Shown: positions 42,191 through 57,895 of the stretch, piece after piece
Layout of the letters: the number at the start of each line of letters is the position of its first letter
Position numbering within the stretch: position 1 is the stretch's first letter
Position numbers and translations under genes: made by a program
The notes under the pieces: generated by a model
What the model was told of the DNA's origin: nothing
Seen by the model: only the letters and a program-made list of their open reading frames with translations
The model's database searches: none
Assembly: GCF_027532945.1 (NCBI RefSeq)
Contig: NZ_JAPZTZ010000014.1
Coordinates: forward strand, 124,001 to 188,000
Length of the DNA: 64,000 nucleotides
Source of the DNA: Phreatobacter sp.
GTDB lineage: Bacteria > Pseudomonadota > Alphaproteobacteria > Rhizobiales > Phreatobacteraceae
Reading direction: 5' to 3'

Positions 42191-43093
42191 TCAATTGCCT
42201 CTGGGCGACCTCATCCCTACCCCGACCAGATGCTCGGCAATTTTGACGGCTTCCCTGGCGTTCGGCGCGGAGGCGTCGGCCCCGACCTCGCCGGATCGCT
42301 CCGGGTTATCGAGAAAGGCCGGCCCCCCGACCAGAACGGCAAGTGCCTGATTCCGTGACCAGCGGCGCCAAGTGCTTATCGCCGAAGTCAAATCGTTGAG
42401 CAAGTCGTCGTTCCCCAGCGACACGCCGAGCACGTCGAACCAGGAGTCGCGGATCACTTCCGTCGCCTCCTCGACCGATGTCGGTGCGACCAGCGTCACC
42501 TGCCAGCCGGAGGACAGGAACATCTCCTGGACCAGCGTCAGGCCGAAGCGATGCTGTTCGCGCGGGAAGTGGAACAGCAGCGCCTGGCGAGCCCGCCCGT
42601 CACCCGGTTCCACCCGCCGGCCGGGGCCGGTGATGTCCCGCATGATGTGCTGCAGGCGCACCAGGCCGAGCGAGACATCGGCGAAGCTGCAGCGGTCGCG
42701 CAGCCAGAGATCGCCGAGCAGGCGCGCCGCCGGCGCGAGCAAGTCGAGGAGCACATCCGAGACCGGCAGGCCGCGGTCGCGCAAAACCTCGACGAAGGCG
42801 CCGGCCGCGCGGCGGTCATGCGCCATGACCAGTTGCGTGAACTCCTCGATGTCGGCTGCCGTCACCGTGACGGCGACGACCCCACCGCCGCGCTCCTCGG
42901 CACGGCCGCGGGTCGCCACGAGCAGGCGGGGCACAACCTCGCGCTCGATGGCGCGGGCGACCGTTGCGAGCACGTCCTTCGGCTCCGCCTTGCGTTCTGC
43001 GACACATGGTTCGGTGTCGGACCGGGAGCCGGGCCGTTGGCCGGCTCCAGACGATCGGCCTGAGGACCGATCGTCAAACCTGATATCCGTCAT
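42191..43093 (-). CDS. ppaA: Cobalamin-binding PpsR antirepressor PpaA/AerR
   Basis: The 300-residue protein has a variable N-terminus and a C-terminal B12-binding (SCHIC-like) domain. The conserved REQHRFGLTLVQEMFLSSGW block has the histidine expected to ligate cobalamin. AerR/PpaA antagonises PpsR in response to light or redox state. ATG 43093 follows GAGAGG; a longer start at 43108 is possible. ppsR follows 52 bp on. It faces bchF across a 287-bp region containing PpsR sites. Confidence 0.92.
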   Translation of the reverse strand: MTDIRFDDRSSGRSSGAGQRPGSRSDTEPCVAERKAEPKDVLATVARAIEREVVPRLLVATRGRAEERGGGVVAVTVTAADIEEFTQLVMAHDRRAAGAFVEVLRDRGLPVSDVLLDLLAPAARLLGDLWLRDRCSFADVSLGLVRLQHIMRDITGPGRRVEPGDGRARQALLFHFPREQHRFGLTLVQEMFLSSGWQVTLVAPTSVEEATEVIRDSWFDVLGVSLGNDDLLNDLTSAISTWRRWSRNQALAVLVGGPAFLDNPERSGEVGADASAPNAREAVKIAEHLVGVGMRSPRGN

Positions 43094-43276
43094 GGGCCTC
43101 TCCCCCATTTTGAACCAGTTCGGCCAGGAGGGCCGTCCAGTCCCTTTTTTTGGGCAGGCTATGCGGGATCAACACACGCTGGAGTTGCGCCAGCTTGGGG
43201 TGGTCCACCTCAACCATGAGCCGATTTCCGATGTCGCGCAAGCGTCACCGCCCCGACGGCTCGCAGTCACACTAAC

Positions 43277-43310
43277 TGTGAAATCGGCTTGACGTAAACT
43301 TTTTTTTACA
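43277..43310. promoter_or_regulatory. Two near-consensus PpsR sites upstream of bchF
   Basis: TGT-N12-ACG (43277-43294) and CGT-N12-ACA (43293-43310) overlap by two bases; each differs from TGT-N12-ACA at one position. They lie 70-104 bp before bchF in the bchF/ppaA divergent region and could control both directions. TTGACG at 43289-43294 may be a -35 element; a good -10 is not evident. Confidence 0.65.
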
Positions 43311-43380
43311 CTCAGATGGACGCCAGTCGCGACCGGTTCCAAAAAAAAACCGGCACGGCCCCCGACCCTGGGGAGGTCCC

Positions 43381-45173
<1,793 letters not shown>

Positions 45174-45175
45174 CC

Positions 45176-46694
45176 ATGCAGCTGACGCTCTGGACCTATG
45201 AAGGACCTCCCCACGTCGGCGCCATGCGCATCGCCACCGCCATGGAGGGGCTGCACTACGTGCTCCATGCCCCGCAGGGCGACACCTATGCCGACCTGCT
45301 CTTCACCATGATCGAGCGGCGCGACCGCCGCCCGCCGGTGACCTACACCACCTTCCAGGCGCGCGACCTCGGCGGCGACACGGCCGGCCTGTTCCAGGAG
45401 GCCTGCCGCTCGGCCTACGAGCGCTTCAAGCCCGAGGCGATGATCGTCGGCGCCTCCTGCACCGCCGAGCTGATCCAGGACGATCCGGGGGGCCTCGCCG
45501 CCCGCCTCGGCCTGCCGATCCCGGTCATCCCGCTGGAGCTGCCGGCCTACCAGAAGAAAGAGAACTGGGGCGCCGGCGAGACCTTCTACCGCCTGGTCCG
45601 GGCGCTCGCCCGCCCGCGCGAGACCGCGACCAACATCGGCCGCCCGCGCTGCAACATCCTCGGACCCACCGCTCTCGGCTTCCGCCACCGTGACGACGTG
45701 ATGGAAGTGACGCGCCTCCTTGCGACCCTCGGCGTCGACGTGAACGTCGTCGCCCCGCTCGGCGCCCGTCCCTCCGACATCGCCCGCCTCGGCGACGCCG
45801 ACTTCAACGTCGTGCTCTATCCCGAGGTCGCCGAACCGGCCGCGCGCTATCTCGAAAAGACCTTCGGCCAGCCGGCTGTGCGCACCGTGCCGATCGGCGT
45901 CGGCGCGACACGCGACTTCATCGCCGAGATCGCCCGCATCGCCGGCGTCTCGCCCGTCGTGGCGGACGCCGCCTCGCGCCTGCCCTGGTATTCGCGCTCG
46001 GTCGACTCGACCTATCTCACCGGCAAGCGCGTCTATGTCTTCGGCGATGCGACCCACGCGCTCGCCGCCGCCCGCGTCGCCACCTCGGAGCTCGCCTTCG
46101 ACCTCGTCGGCCTTGGCACCTATTCCCGCGAGTTCGGCCGCGAGATCCGCGCCGAAGCCGCCCGCCACGGCATCGAGGCGCTCGTCACCGACGACTACCT
46201 CGACGTCGAGGCCGAGATTTCGGCGCTCCGTCCCGAGCTCATCCTCGGCACGCAGATGGAGCGCCACATCGCCAAGCGCCTGGGCATTCCCTGCGCCGTC
46301 ATCTCCGCGCCGATCCACGTGCAGGACTTCCCCGCGCGCCACTCGCCGCAGATGGGCTTCGAGGGCGCCAACGTGCTCTTCGACACCTGGGTCCACCCGC
46401 TGATGATGGGGCTGGAGGAGCACCTCCTCCACATGTTCCGCGGCGATTTCGAGTTCAACGACCGCACCGGCTCGCATCTCGGCAAGACCCACATGCCCGC
46501 AGCGGCGGAAGCCGCCGTCGCCGAGCCGGTCCTCGCCTCCCCGCCCTCGCAACCCGGCCCCACCGCGTGGGACGCGGTCGCCGAACAGGAGCTTCGCAAG
46601 ATCCCCTTCTTCGTCCGCGGCAAGGCCCGGCGCAACACCGAACGCTTCGCTCTCGAGCGCGGCATCACCACCATCACCCTGGACACCCTCTACG

Positions 46695-46720
<26 letters not shown>
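45176..46720 (+). CDS. bchB: Dark protochlorophyllide reductase subunit B
   Basis: BchB is 514 residues. Asp36 (in [12 protein letters not shown]), the unusual fourth ligand of the BchN-B cluster, is present at the exact position. [19 protein letters not shown] and [20 protein letters not shown] are typical. The C-terminal 60 residues ([19 protein letters not shown]) form the BchB tail domain shared with BchZ. Its 3' end overlaps bchH by 26 bases. Confidence 0.97.
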
Positions 46721-51348
<4,628 letters not shown>

Positions 51349-51349
<1 letters not shown>

Positions 51350-52050
51350 TGCCCACCATCACCTATCGCGACCGCCGCCACGAGCTTGAAACCTACTTCG
51401 ACCGCACCGCGGTCGAGGCCTGGACCCGCCTGACCTCGGACGCCCCTGTCGGGCGCATCCGCGCCACCGTCCGCGCCGGCCGCGACACCATGCGCTCGAC
51501 GCTGCTCTCCTGGCTGCCGGACGATCTGCGCGGCGCCCGCATCCTCGATGCCGGTTGCGGCACCGGGGCGCTCGCGGTCGAAGCGGCCCGCCGCGGCGCC
51601 GAGGTGGTGGCCATCGACCTCTCGGCGAAGCTGGTGGGCCTTGCCCGCGAGCGCACCGCCAACATTGCCATGCCCGGCCGTATCGACTTCCGCGTCGGCG
51701 ACTTCCTCGACCCGCTGCTCGGCCGCTTCGACCATGTGGTGGCGATGGACTCGCTCATCCACTACCGCGCCGACGACATGGTGCGGGTGCTGGCCCAGCT
51801 GTCGCGCCAGACCGGCTCCTCCATCCTCTTCACCTTCGCCCCGCGCACCGCGCTCCTCGGCGCCATGCATGCGGTCGGCCGCCTCTTCCCCCGCGGCGAC
51901 CGGGCCCCGGCCATCGAGCCGGTGAGCGAGGGCGGGCTTGCCCGCCGCATCGCCGCCGACGCCACGATCGGATCGTGGAGCCAGGCCCGCACGGTGAAGG
52001 TCGCCCGCGGCTTCTACATCAGCCAGGCCCTGGAGCTCGTGCGGCCATGA
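51349..52050 (+). CDS. bchM: Mg-protoporphyrin IX methyltransferase BchM
   Basis: BchM (233 residues) methylates the ring-C propionate of Mg-protoporphyrin IX. The S-adenosylmethionine motif ILDAGCGTGALAVEAARRGA is near residue 65, and the VVAMDSLIHYRADDM block is family-specific. It shares one base with the bchL stop and overlaps lhaA by four bases. Confidence 0.96.
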
Positions 52051-53489
52051 TCCGGGCGAGCGGCATCATCCTCTCCCTCTGGCGCCGGATCGGCCCGCGC
52101 TTCCTGCCCTTCGCCGATGCGGCGAGCGCGGAAGTGCCGCTGTCGCGCCTGGTGAGGCTGTCGCTGTTCCAGGTCTCCGTCGGCATGGCGACCGTCCTGC
52201 TGGTCGGCACGCTCAACCGCGTCATGATCGTCGAGCTGAAGGTGCCGGCCTCGCTGGTGGCCATCATGGTGGCCCTGCCGCTGCTCGTCGCGCCCTTCCG
52301 TGCCTTTATCGGCTTCCGCTCCGACACCCATGTCTCGGCGCTGGGCTGGCGGCGTGTGCCCTATATCTGGATGGGCTCGCTGCTGCAGTTCGGCGGCCTC
52401 GCCATCATGCCCTTCGCGCTGCTGGTGCTCTCCGGCGACGGCGAGGGCTCGGTCCTTGCCGGCCAGATCGGCGCCGCTCTCGCCTTCCTGCTGGTCGGCG
52501 CCGGCCTGCAGACGACGCAGACCGCGGGCCTGGCGCTCGCCACCGACATCACGAGGCCCGAGGCGCGGCCGCGTGTCGTCGCCCTCATGTATGTCATGCT
52601 GCTGGTCGGCATGGTGGCGAGCGGCGCCGTCTTCGGCCTGCTGCTCACCGATTTCAGCGCCATGCGGCTGATCCAGGTGATCCAGGGCGCGGCCGTCGCG
52701 ACCATGGTCCTCAACGTCATCGCCCTGTGGAAGCAGGAGGCGCGCGACCCCTCCCGCAACCGCGGCCGCACCGGGGAGCCCTCCTTCCGCGAGGCCTGGG
52801 GCCGGCTGATGGCCGAGCCGAAGGCGCGCCGCTTCCTCATTGCCGTCGGTCTCGGCACCGCCGCCTTCAACATGCAGGACATCATCCTCGAGCCCTATGG
52901 CGGTGAGGTGATCGGTCTCAGCGTCTCGGCGACGACCGGCCTCACCGTCCTGCTCGCCCTCGGCGCGCTCCTCGCCTTCGCCCTGGCGGCACGGCTGCTC
53001 GCCCGCGGCTTCGACCCGGCCAGGCTCTCCGGCCTCGGCGGCGTCGTCGGCATCGCCGCCTTCACCGCGGTGATCCTCGCCGCCCCGCTCGCCTCGCCGA
53101 CGCTGTTCCGCACCGGCGCCTTTCTCATCGGCTTCGGAGGCGGCCTCTTCGCCGTCGGCACGCTCACCTATGCGATGAGCCTCGACGGCCGCGGCTATAA
53201 CGGCCTCGCACTCGGCGCCTGGGGAGCGGTGCAGGCAACCGCCGCGGGCCTCGCGGTTGGCCTCGGCGGCATCCTGCGCGACGTGACCGGGGCGCTCGCC
53301 ACGCGCGGGGCGCTTGGCCCCGCCCTCACCGATCCCTCGGCCGCCTACGCCGCGGTCTACCACCTCGAGCTCTTCCTGCTCTTCGCCATGCTCATCGCGC
53401 TCGGCCCGCTCGTCGGCCGGTCGTCAACCAGCGTTCACGCCGAGACACCCGTCCTGGCGCCCTTCGGCCTGTCGCAATTTCCCCGATAG
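52047..53489 (+). CDS. lhaA: LhaA (PucC-family light-harvesting 1 assembly factor)
   Basis: The 480-residue, twelve-helix BCD-family MFS protein starts at ATG 52047. In Rhodobacter, LhaA is needed for LH1 assembly and possibly delivers bacteriochlorophyll. Family blocks include TVLLVGTLNRVMIVELKVPA and GWRRVPYIWMGSLLQFGG. It is a paralogue of the gene at 38409-39800. Position between bchM and puhA is conserved. About 36 bp separate it from puhA. Confidence 0.94.
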   Translation: MIRASGIILSLWRRIGPRFLPFADAASAEVPLSRLVRLSLFQVSVGMATVLLVGTLNRVMIVELKVPASLVAIMVALPLLVAPFRAFIGFRSDTHVSALGWRRVPYIWMGSLLQFGGLAIMPFALLVLSGDGEGSVLAGQIGAALAFLLVGAGLQTTQTAGLALATDITRPEARPRVVALMYVMLLVGMVASGAVFGLLLTDFSAMRLIQVIQGAAVATMVLNVIALWKQEARDPSRNRGRTGEPSFREAWGRLMAEPKARRFLIAVGLGTAAFNMQDIILEPYGGEVIGLSVSATTGLTVLLALGALLAFALAARLLARGFDPARLSGLGGVVGIAAFTAVILAAPLASPTLFRTGAFLIGFGGGLFAVGTLTYAMSLDGRGYNGLALGAWGAVQATAAGLAVGLGGILRDVTGALATRGALGPALTDPSAAYAAVYHLELFLLFAMLIALGPLVGRSSTSVHAETPVLAPFGLSQFPR

Positions 53490-53525
53490 GCCGAAGGGCG
53501 TCCCCATCAGCCCCTGGAGGCGACC

Positions 53526-54314
53526 ATGATCACCGGATTTGACGACCGCGGCATCGACCTGGCGCTGTTGACCTTCTGGGCCTTCCTCATCTTCTTCGCC
53601 GCGCTGATCTTCTATCTGCACCGCGAGAACAAGCGCGAGGGCTATCCGCTCATCGAGGGCTCCGGCGACCGCAAGCGTGGCCGCGTCAGCATCATCGGCT
53701 GGCCAGCCCCGCCGCCCTCCAAGACCTACCACCTCGCCAGCGGCGAGAGCGTCCTGGTCGCCGGCGGACGCCCCGATACCCGCGCCATCGCCGCCACCCC
53801 CATGGCGAAGTTCCCCGGCGCTCCGCTGATCCCGACCGGCAATCCCCTCGTCGACGGTGTGGGCCCCGCCGCCTATGCCGAGCGTGCCGACGTGCCGGAT
53901 CGCCTCTATTCCGGCGAGCCGCGCATCCTGCCGCTGCGCATCATGACCGATTTCCACGTCGCCGAGCAGGATCCTGATCCCCGCGGCATGACGCTGGTCG
54001 CCGGTGACGGCGAGGTGGTCGGCACCATCTCCGACGTCTGGGTGGATCGCGCCGAATATGTCATCCGCTACCTCGAGGCCGAGATCCCCGGTGCCGGCTC
54101 GCCCCGCCGCATCATGATCCCCATGGGCTTCTGCCGCTTCGAGCCCTCGCGCCGCCGCGTCGTGGTCGATGCCCTCTTCGGCAAGCACTTCCCCGATGTG
54201 CCGGCGCTGCGAAATCCCGACCGGATCACCCTCCTCGAGGAGGACAAGGTCATGGGCTATTTCGGCGGTGGTCTGCTCTACGCCGCGCCGAGCCGCCAGG
54301 AGCCGATCATATGA
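53526..54314 (+). CDS. puhA: Reaction centre H subunit
   Basis: PuhA (262 residues) caps the reaction centre on the cytoplasmic side. One N-terminal helix (LALLTFWAFLIFFAALIFYL) precedes YLHRENKREGYPL, and the globular domain has the VVGTISDVWVDRAEYVIRYL PRC-barrel part. ATG 53526 follows CTGGAGGCGACC. The stop overlaps the puhB start by four bases. Confidence 0.97.
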   Translation: MITGFDDRGIDLALLTFWAFLIFFAALIFYLHRENKREGYPLIEGSGDRKRGRVSIIGWPAPPPSKTYHLASGESVLVAGGRPDTRAIAATPMAKFPGAPLIPTGNPLVDGVGPAAYAERADVPDRLYSGEPRILPLRIMTDFHVAEQDPDPRGMTLVAGDGEVVGTISDVWVDRAEYVIRYLEAEIPGAGSPRRIMIPMGFCRFEPSRRRVVVDALFGKHFPDVPALRNPDRITLLEEDKVMGYFGGGLLYAAPSRQEPII

Positions 54315-54961
54315 CCGATGATTTCGACTTCGAGCCGATTCCCGGGCTGCCGGCGATCCCGCCCCAGGGCGAGCGCATCCTCTGGCAGGGCAAGCCGGAA
54401 TGGCGCAGCCTCGCCGTGCGCGCCTTCCACATCCGCAAGGTCGCGATCTACTTCGCGCTGCTGGTGGCCTGGTGCGGCTTCGCCGCCCATGCCGACGGCA
54501 TGGCGGTGGCAGCGGCCTCGCGGCAGATGGCCTGGATTGCCATGCTCGGCCTTGCCTGCATGGCGGTGCTCGCGCTGCTGGCCTGGTCCTATGCGCGGAG
54601 CACGATCTACACGGTGACCACCAAGCGGATCATCATCCGCTCGGGCGTCGCCCTGCCGCTGACGGTCAACGTGCCCTTCAGCCAGATCGAGTCGGCCGCT
54701 CTCAAGGTGCGCGGCGACGGCACCGGCGACCTGCCGGTCCGCATCGTCGCCGGCCAGCGCATCGCCGCCCTCGCCCTCTGGCCGAACTGGCGCCCGTGGC
54801 GCTTCAGCCGGCCCGAGCCGATGCTGCGCGCCATCGCCCGGCCCCAGGCCGTCGCCGCCCTGCTCGCCGGAGCCCTGCGCGGCGAAGCGGTGCAGCCGCT
54901 CCCCGCCGCCATGACCGAGACGCCGTCCCCGGCCGTGCTCGGCCAGCCGGCCACGAGCTGA
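54311..54961 (+). CDS. puhB: Photosynthetic complex assembly protein PuhB
   Basis: PuhB is 216 residues, with three hydrophobic segments (about residues 45-60, 75-97 and near 145) and a PH-like region IYTVTTKRIIIRSGVALPL. It helps reaction-centre assembly in Rhodobacter. It overlaps puhA by four bases and precedes puhC by 10 bp. Confidence 0.94.
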   Translation: MTDDFDFEPIPGLPAIPPQGERILWQGKPEWRSLAVRAFHIRKVAIYFALLVAWCGFAAHADGMAVAAASRQMAWIAMLGLACMAVLALLAWSYARSTIYTVTTKRIIIRSGVALPLTVNVPFSQIESAALKVRGDGTGDLPVRIVAGQRIAALALWPNWRPWRFSRPEPMLRAIARPQAVAALLAGALRGEAVQPLPAAMTETPSPAVLGQPATS

Positions 54962-54971
54962 GGAGACCCCC

Positions 54972-55430
54972 ATGACCACGGCGACCGCCCCCAACACCCG
55001 GTTCGGCCTCTGGCCCATCGCCGCCGCGGGCCTGGTGCTGGCGCTCGCCATCCTCTTCGCGGCGCTCGGTCGCCATGCCGGAATCGGCACGGTCCACCTG
55101 CCCGCCGCAAAGGCCGCAACGTCCATCGACCTGCGGTTCGAAGACCGGGAGGGTTCCATCCGGGTGCTCAGCGCCTCGGATGACAGCCTCCTGCTGACAG
55201 TCCCGCCCGGGGAGGGCGGTTTCATGCGCGGCGTCATGCGCGGGCTCGCCCGCGACAGGAAGATGCGCGGCATTGGCCCGGACCAACCCTTCCGCCTCGA
55301 GCGGCGGGTGAACGGGATGCTCATCCTCCACGACACCGCGACCGGTCGCGAGATCGCGCTCGGTTCCTTCGGCCCAACGAACCTGGAGGCGTTTTCCCAG
55401 CTCCTCCACAACAAGGAAGGTTCATCATGA
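54972..55430 (+). CDS. puhC: Photosynthetic complex assembly protein PuhC
   Basis: The 152-residue PuhC has one N-terminal anchor helix (about residues 13-33) and a periplasmic domain with the pattern RVNGMLILHDTATGREIALG. It promotes LH1 and reaction-centre assembly. The start follows AGGAGA; its stop overlaps the next gene's start by four bases. Confidence 0.92.
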   Translation: MTTATAPNTRFGLWPIAAAGLVLALAILFAALGRHAGIGTVHLPAAKAATSIDLRFEDREGSIRVLSASDDSLLLTVPPGEGGFMRGVMRGLARDRKMRGIGPDQPFRLERRVNGMLILHDTATGREIALGSFGPTNLEAFSQLLHNKEGSS

Positions 55431-55732
55431 TACAGAACGGGAAAAACGGGGAAAAACAGTTCGACGTGCCCTGCACGATCGACCTGGAGAATACGCCTGA
55501 GAGCCTGCACGCCTATGTCGACATCGGGACGGTCGAGATCCGCCCCGGCGACCGTGTGCTGGTCCACAACGCGCCCTCGCATATCGCCTTCGGCGAGCGC
55601 CGCGTCATCGAGAGCACCGCAACCATCATCCGCGCCGGCGGCCTCTCCCGCCTCGCCACGCGCATTGCCGCCTATCTCGAGCTGACCGAGCTCTACGAGG
55701 TGGGCTTCCAGCCGGCTGGAGGTGAGTCATGA
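55427..55732 (+). CDS. Conserved photosynthesis-cluster protein of unknown function
   Basis: A 101-residue soluble protein overlaps puhC (55427-55430) and acsF (55729-55732) by four bases at each end, so it is translationally coupled to both. [20 protein letters not shown] and [20 protein letters not shown] suggest a small beta domain; a C-terminal helix ends in [11 protein letters not shown]. It has no membrane helix. It occupies a place where small unnamed genes occur in other photosynthesis clusters. I do not recognise a named family. A role in AcsF or Puh protein assembly is a guess from position. Confidence 0.85.
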   Translation: MIQNGKNGEKQFDVPCTIDLENTPESLHAYVDIGTVEIRPGDRVLVHNAPSHIAFGERRVIESTATIIRAGGLSRLATRIAAYLELTELYEVGFQPAGGES

Positions 55733-56790
55733 CCCCCGAAGGCGGCACCCGCGCAACTTTTTCGGCCGACATCGCCAAGGACGAGGCCCTGCTCTCGCCC
55801 CGCTTCTACACCACCGACCACGCGGCCATGGATCGGCTCGACATCTCCTCGGTTCGCGCCGAGTGGGACGAGCTCATGGCCGAGATGCGCCGCGACCCCA
55901 ATCGCGGCCATTTCAAGCGTGACGCGGCCTTCGACGTGGCGCTGGACCAGCTCCCGCCGGAGCTCCGGGCCGAGTTCCTGGACTTCATGGTCTCCTCGCT
56001 CACCGCCGAATTCTCCGGCTGCGTGCTCTATTCGGAGATCAAGAAGCGGATCCAGAACAAGGAGATCCGCGATCTCTTCACCTTCATGGCGCGCGATGAA
56101 TCGCGCCATGCCGGCTTCATCAACGAATCGCTCAAGGATTTCGGCGTCGGCGTCGACCTCGGTTTCCTGACGCGGGAGAAGAAGTACACCTACTTCAAGC
56201 CGAAGTTCATCTTCTACGCCACCTACCTGTCGGAGAAGATCGGCTACGCCCGCTACATCACCATCCACCGCCTGTTCGAACGGGATCCGGAGCGCCGCTT
56301 CCACCCGATCTTCAAGTGGTTCGAGAACTGGTGCAACGACGAGTTCCGCCATGGCGAGGCCTTCGCCCTCATCATGCGCGCGAACCCCAAGCTGCTCCAG
56401 GGCCGCAACCGCCTGTGGATCCGCTTCTTCCTGCTCGCCGTCTACGCCACGATGTATGTCCGCGACCACATGCGGCCGGCCTTCCACGCGCAGCTCGGCA
56501 TCGACCCGGCGGATTACGATTACAAGGTCTTCCGCATCACCTCGGAGATCTCCAAGCAGGTCTTCCCCTTCACGCTGGACATCGACCATCCCGCCTTCAA
56601 GCCCGGCCTCGACCGCCTGCTCGCCCTGGTGCGCGCCGGCGAGGAGGCCAAGGCCAAGGGCGGCATCATGGGCCGCGTCAAGCGTGCCTGGCTCAGCGTC
56701 CAGGGGGCGGCGACCTTCGCCCGCCTCTACATGATCCCGGTCGTCCGCAACGAGCTGCCCGCCCAGGTGCGGCTCGCTCCGGCCTGGTAG
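55729..56790 (+). CDS. acsF: Aerobic Mg-protoporphyrin IX monomethyl ester cyclase AcsF
   Basis: AcsF (353 residues) is the di-iron, oxygen-dependent cyclase that forms ring E. Iron-ligand motifs [19 protein letters not shown] and [16 protein letters not shown] (ExxH types) are both intact. There is no bchE in the window, so the cell can make bacteriochlorophyll with oxygen; an anaerobic route would have to be elsewhere. It overlaps the 101-residue gene and precedes puhE by 10 bp. Confidence 0.97.
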   Translation: MTPEGGTRATFSADIAKDEALLSPRFYTTDHAAMDRLDISSVRAEWDELMAEMRRDPNRGHFKRDAAFDVALDQLPPELRAEFLDFMVSSLTAEFSGCVLYSEIKKRIQNKEIRDLFTFMARDESRHAGFINESLKDFGVGVDLGFLTREKKYTYFKPKFIFYATYLSEKIGYARYITIHRLFERDPERRFHPIFKWFENWCNDEFRHGEAFALIMRANPKLLQGRNRLWIRFFLLAVYATMYVRDHMRPAFHAQLGIDPADYDYKVFRITSEISKQVFPFTLDIDHPAFKPGLDRLLALVRAGEEAKAKGGIMGRVKRAWLSVQGAATFARLYMIPVVRNELPAQVRLAPAW

Positions 56791-56800
56791 GACGGGACCC

Positions 56801-57865
56801 ATGGGCGAGATCGCTATCCCGGTCGTCGTGACCATCGTGCTGTGGTGGGGCAGCACGGGAGCGATTCTCTATGTCGACGGGCTGCCCCGCCCGACGCATC
56901 GCTGGAGCCTCGCGGTCGCGAGCCTCCTCGCCCTTCTCGCCCTTGCCGCCATTGGGTGGACGGCGGCCGACACCTCGGCCGCCGCCGCCTACACCGCCTT
57001 CGTCGCCGCCCTCGTCCTGTGGGGCTGGACGGAATTGACCTTCCTCACTGGCACCATCGCCGGCCCCCGGCGGGCCCCCTGCCCGCCGGACGCCACCGGC
57101 TTCCGGCGCTTCCGCCTCGCGGCCTCCGCCATCATCGACCACGAACTGGCCATTGCGGCCGCCGGCATCGCCGTCCTCGTGCTCACCTGGGACGCGGCCA
57201 ATCCTGTCGCCGCCTGGACCTATGGCGTGCTCTGGCTGATGCGCCTCAGCGCCAAGATCAACCTGTTCCTCGGCGTTCCAAACCCGCCGGACGCCTTCCT
57301 GCCGGCCCATCTCGCCTATCTCGGCAGCTATTTCCGCCGCCGCGCCATGAACCCCTTCATGCCCGTCGCCATGACCGCCGCCACCGTGGCGCTGGTCCTC
57401 TTCGCCCTGCCCGGCTTCGACGCGGCAACCGATCCCTTCAAGCGCATCGCCCATCTCCTGCCCGGCACGCTGCTCGCCCTCGGCATCCTCGAGCACTGGC
57501 TCATGGTGCTCCCCATCGCCTCGACGAAGCTGTGGGATTGGGGCTTTGCCTCGCACCGTCGCGGCTCGGCCACGACGGCGCCCGAAGCGGTCACCTCGTG
57601 GGAAGCCTCGATGACCGGCGAGGTCGATGCCGGCGCGCTGCGCGGCGTTCTCGAACAGGTCGCCGTCGGCCAGTTCGGCCAGGTCATCAGCCTGACCGGC
57701 ACGAGCCGGGCCGGCAATGGCTGGATCCGTTTCGCGGTGGCCCACGGGCGCGCCGAACTCCATCCGGCGGCTCCGCGCCGCTTCAGCCCACCCGTCGTCA
57801 CGGCCATCGGTCGTGACTTCGACGCCGCCCGGCTCGAACGGGCCTTCGCCGCTTGTGCGGCATGA
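56801..57865 (+). CDS. puhE: Putative photosynthetic complex assembly protein PuhE
   Basis: The 354-residue membrane protein (DUF3623 type) has seven or eight helices. The blocks ALVLWGWTELTFLTGTIAGP and LWLMRLSAKINLFLGVPNPP are characteristic of PuhE. In Rhodobacter, PuhE modulates bacteriochlorophyll levels. The C-terminal 100 residues are soluble. It follows acsF and precedes hemA by 30 bp. Confidence 0.93.
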   Translation: MGEIAIPVVVTIVLWWGSTGAILYVDGLPRPTHRWSLAVASLLALLALAAIGWTAADTSAAAAYTAFVAALVLWGWTELTFLTGTIAGPRRAPCPPDATGFRRFRLAASAIIDHELAIAAAGIAVLVLTWDAANPVAAWTYGVLWLMRLSAKINLFLGVPNPPDAFLPAHLAYLGSYFRRRAMNPFMPVAMTAATVALVLFALPGFDAATDPFKRIAHLLPGTLLALGILEHWLMVLPIASTKLWDWGFASHRRGSATTAPEAVTSWEASMTGEVDAGALRGVLEQVAVGQFGQVISLTGTSRAGNGWIRFAVAHGRAELHPAAPRRFSPPVVTAIGRDFDAARLERAFAACAA

Positions 57866-57895
57866 CCGTGAACACCACGGAGAGGGAGGAATAGC

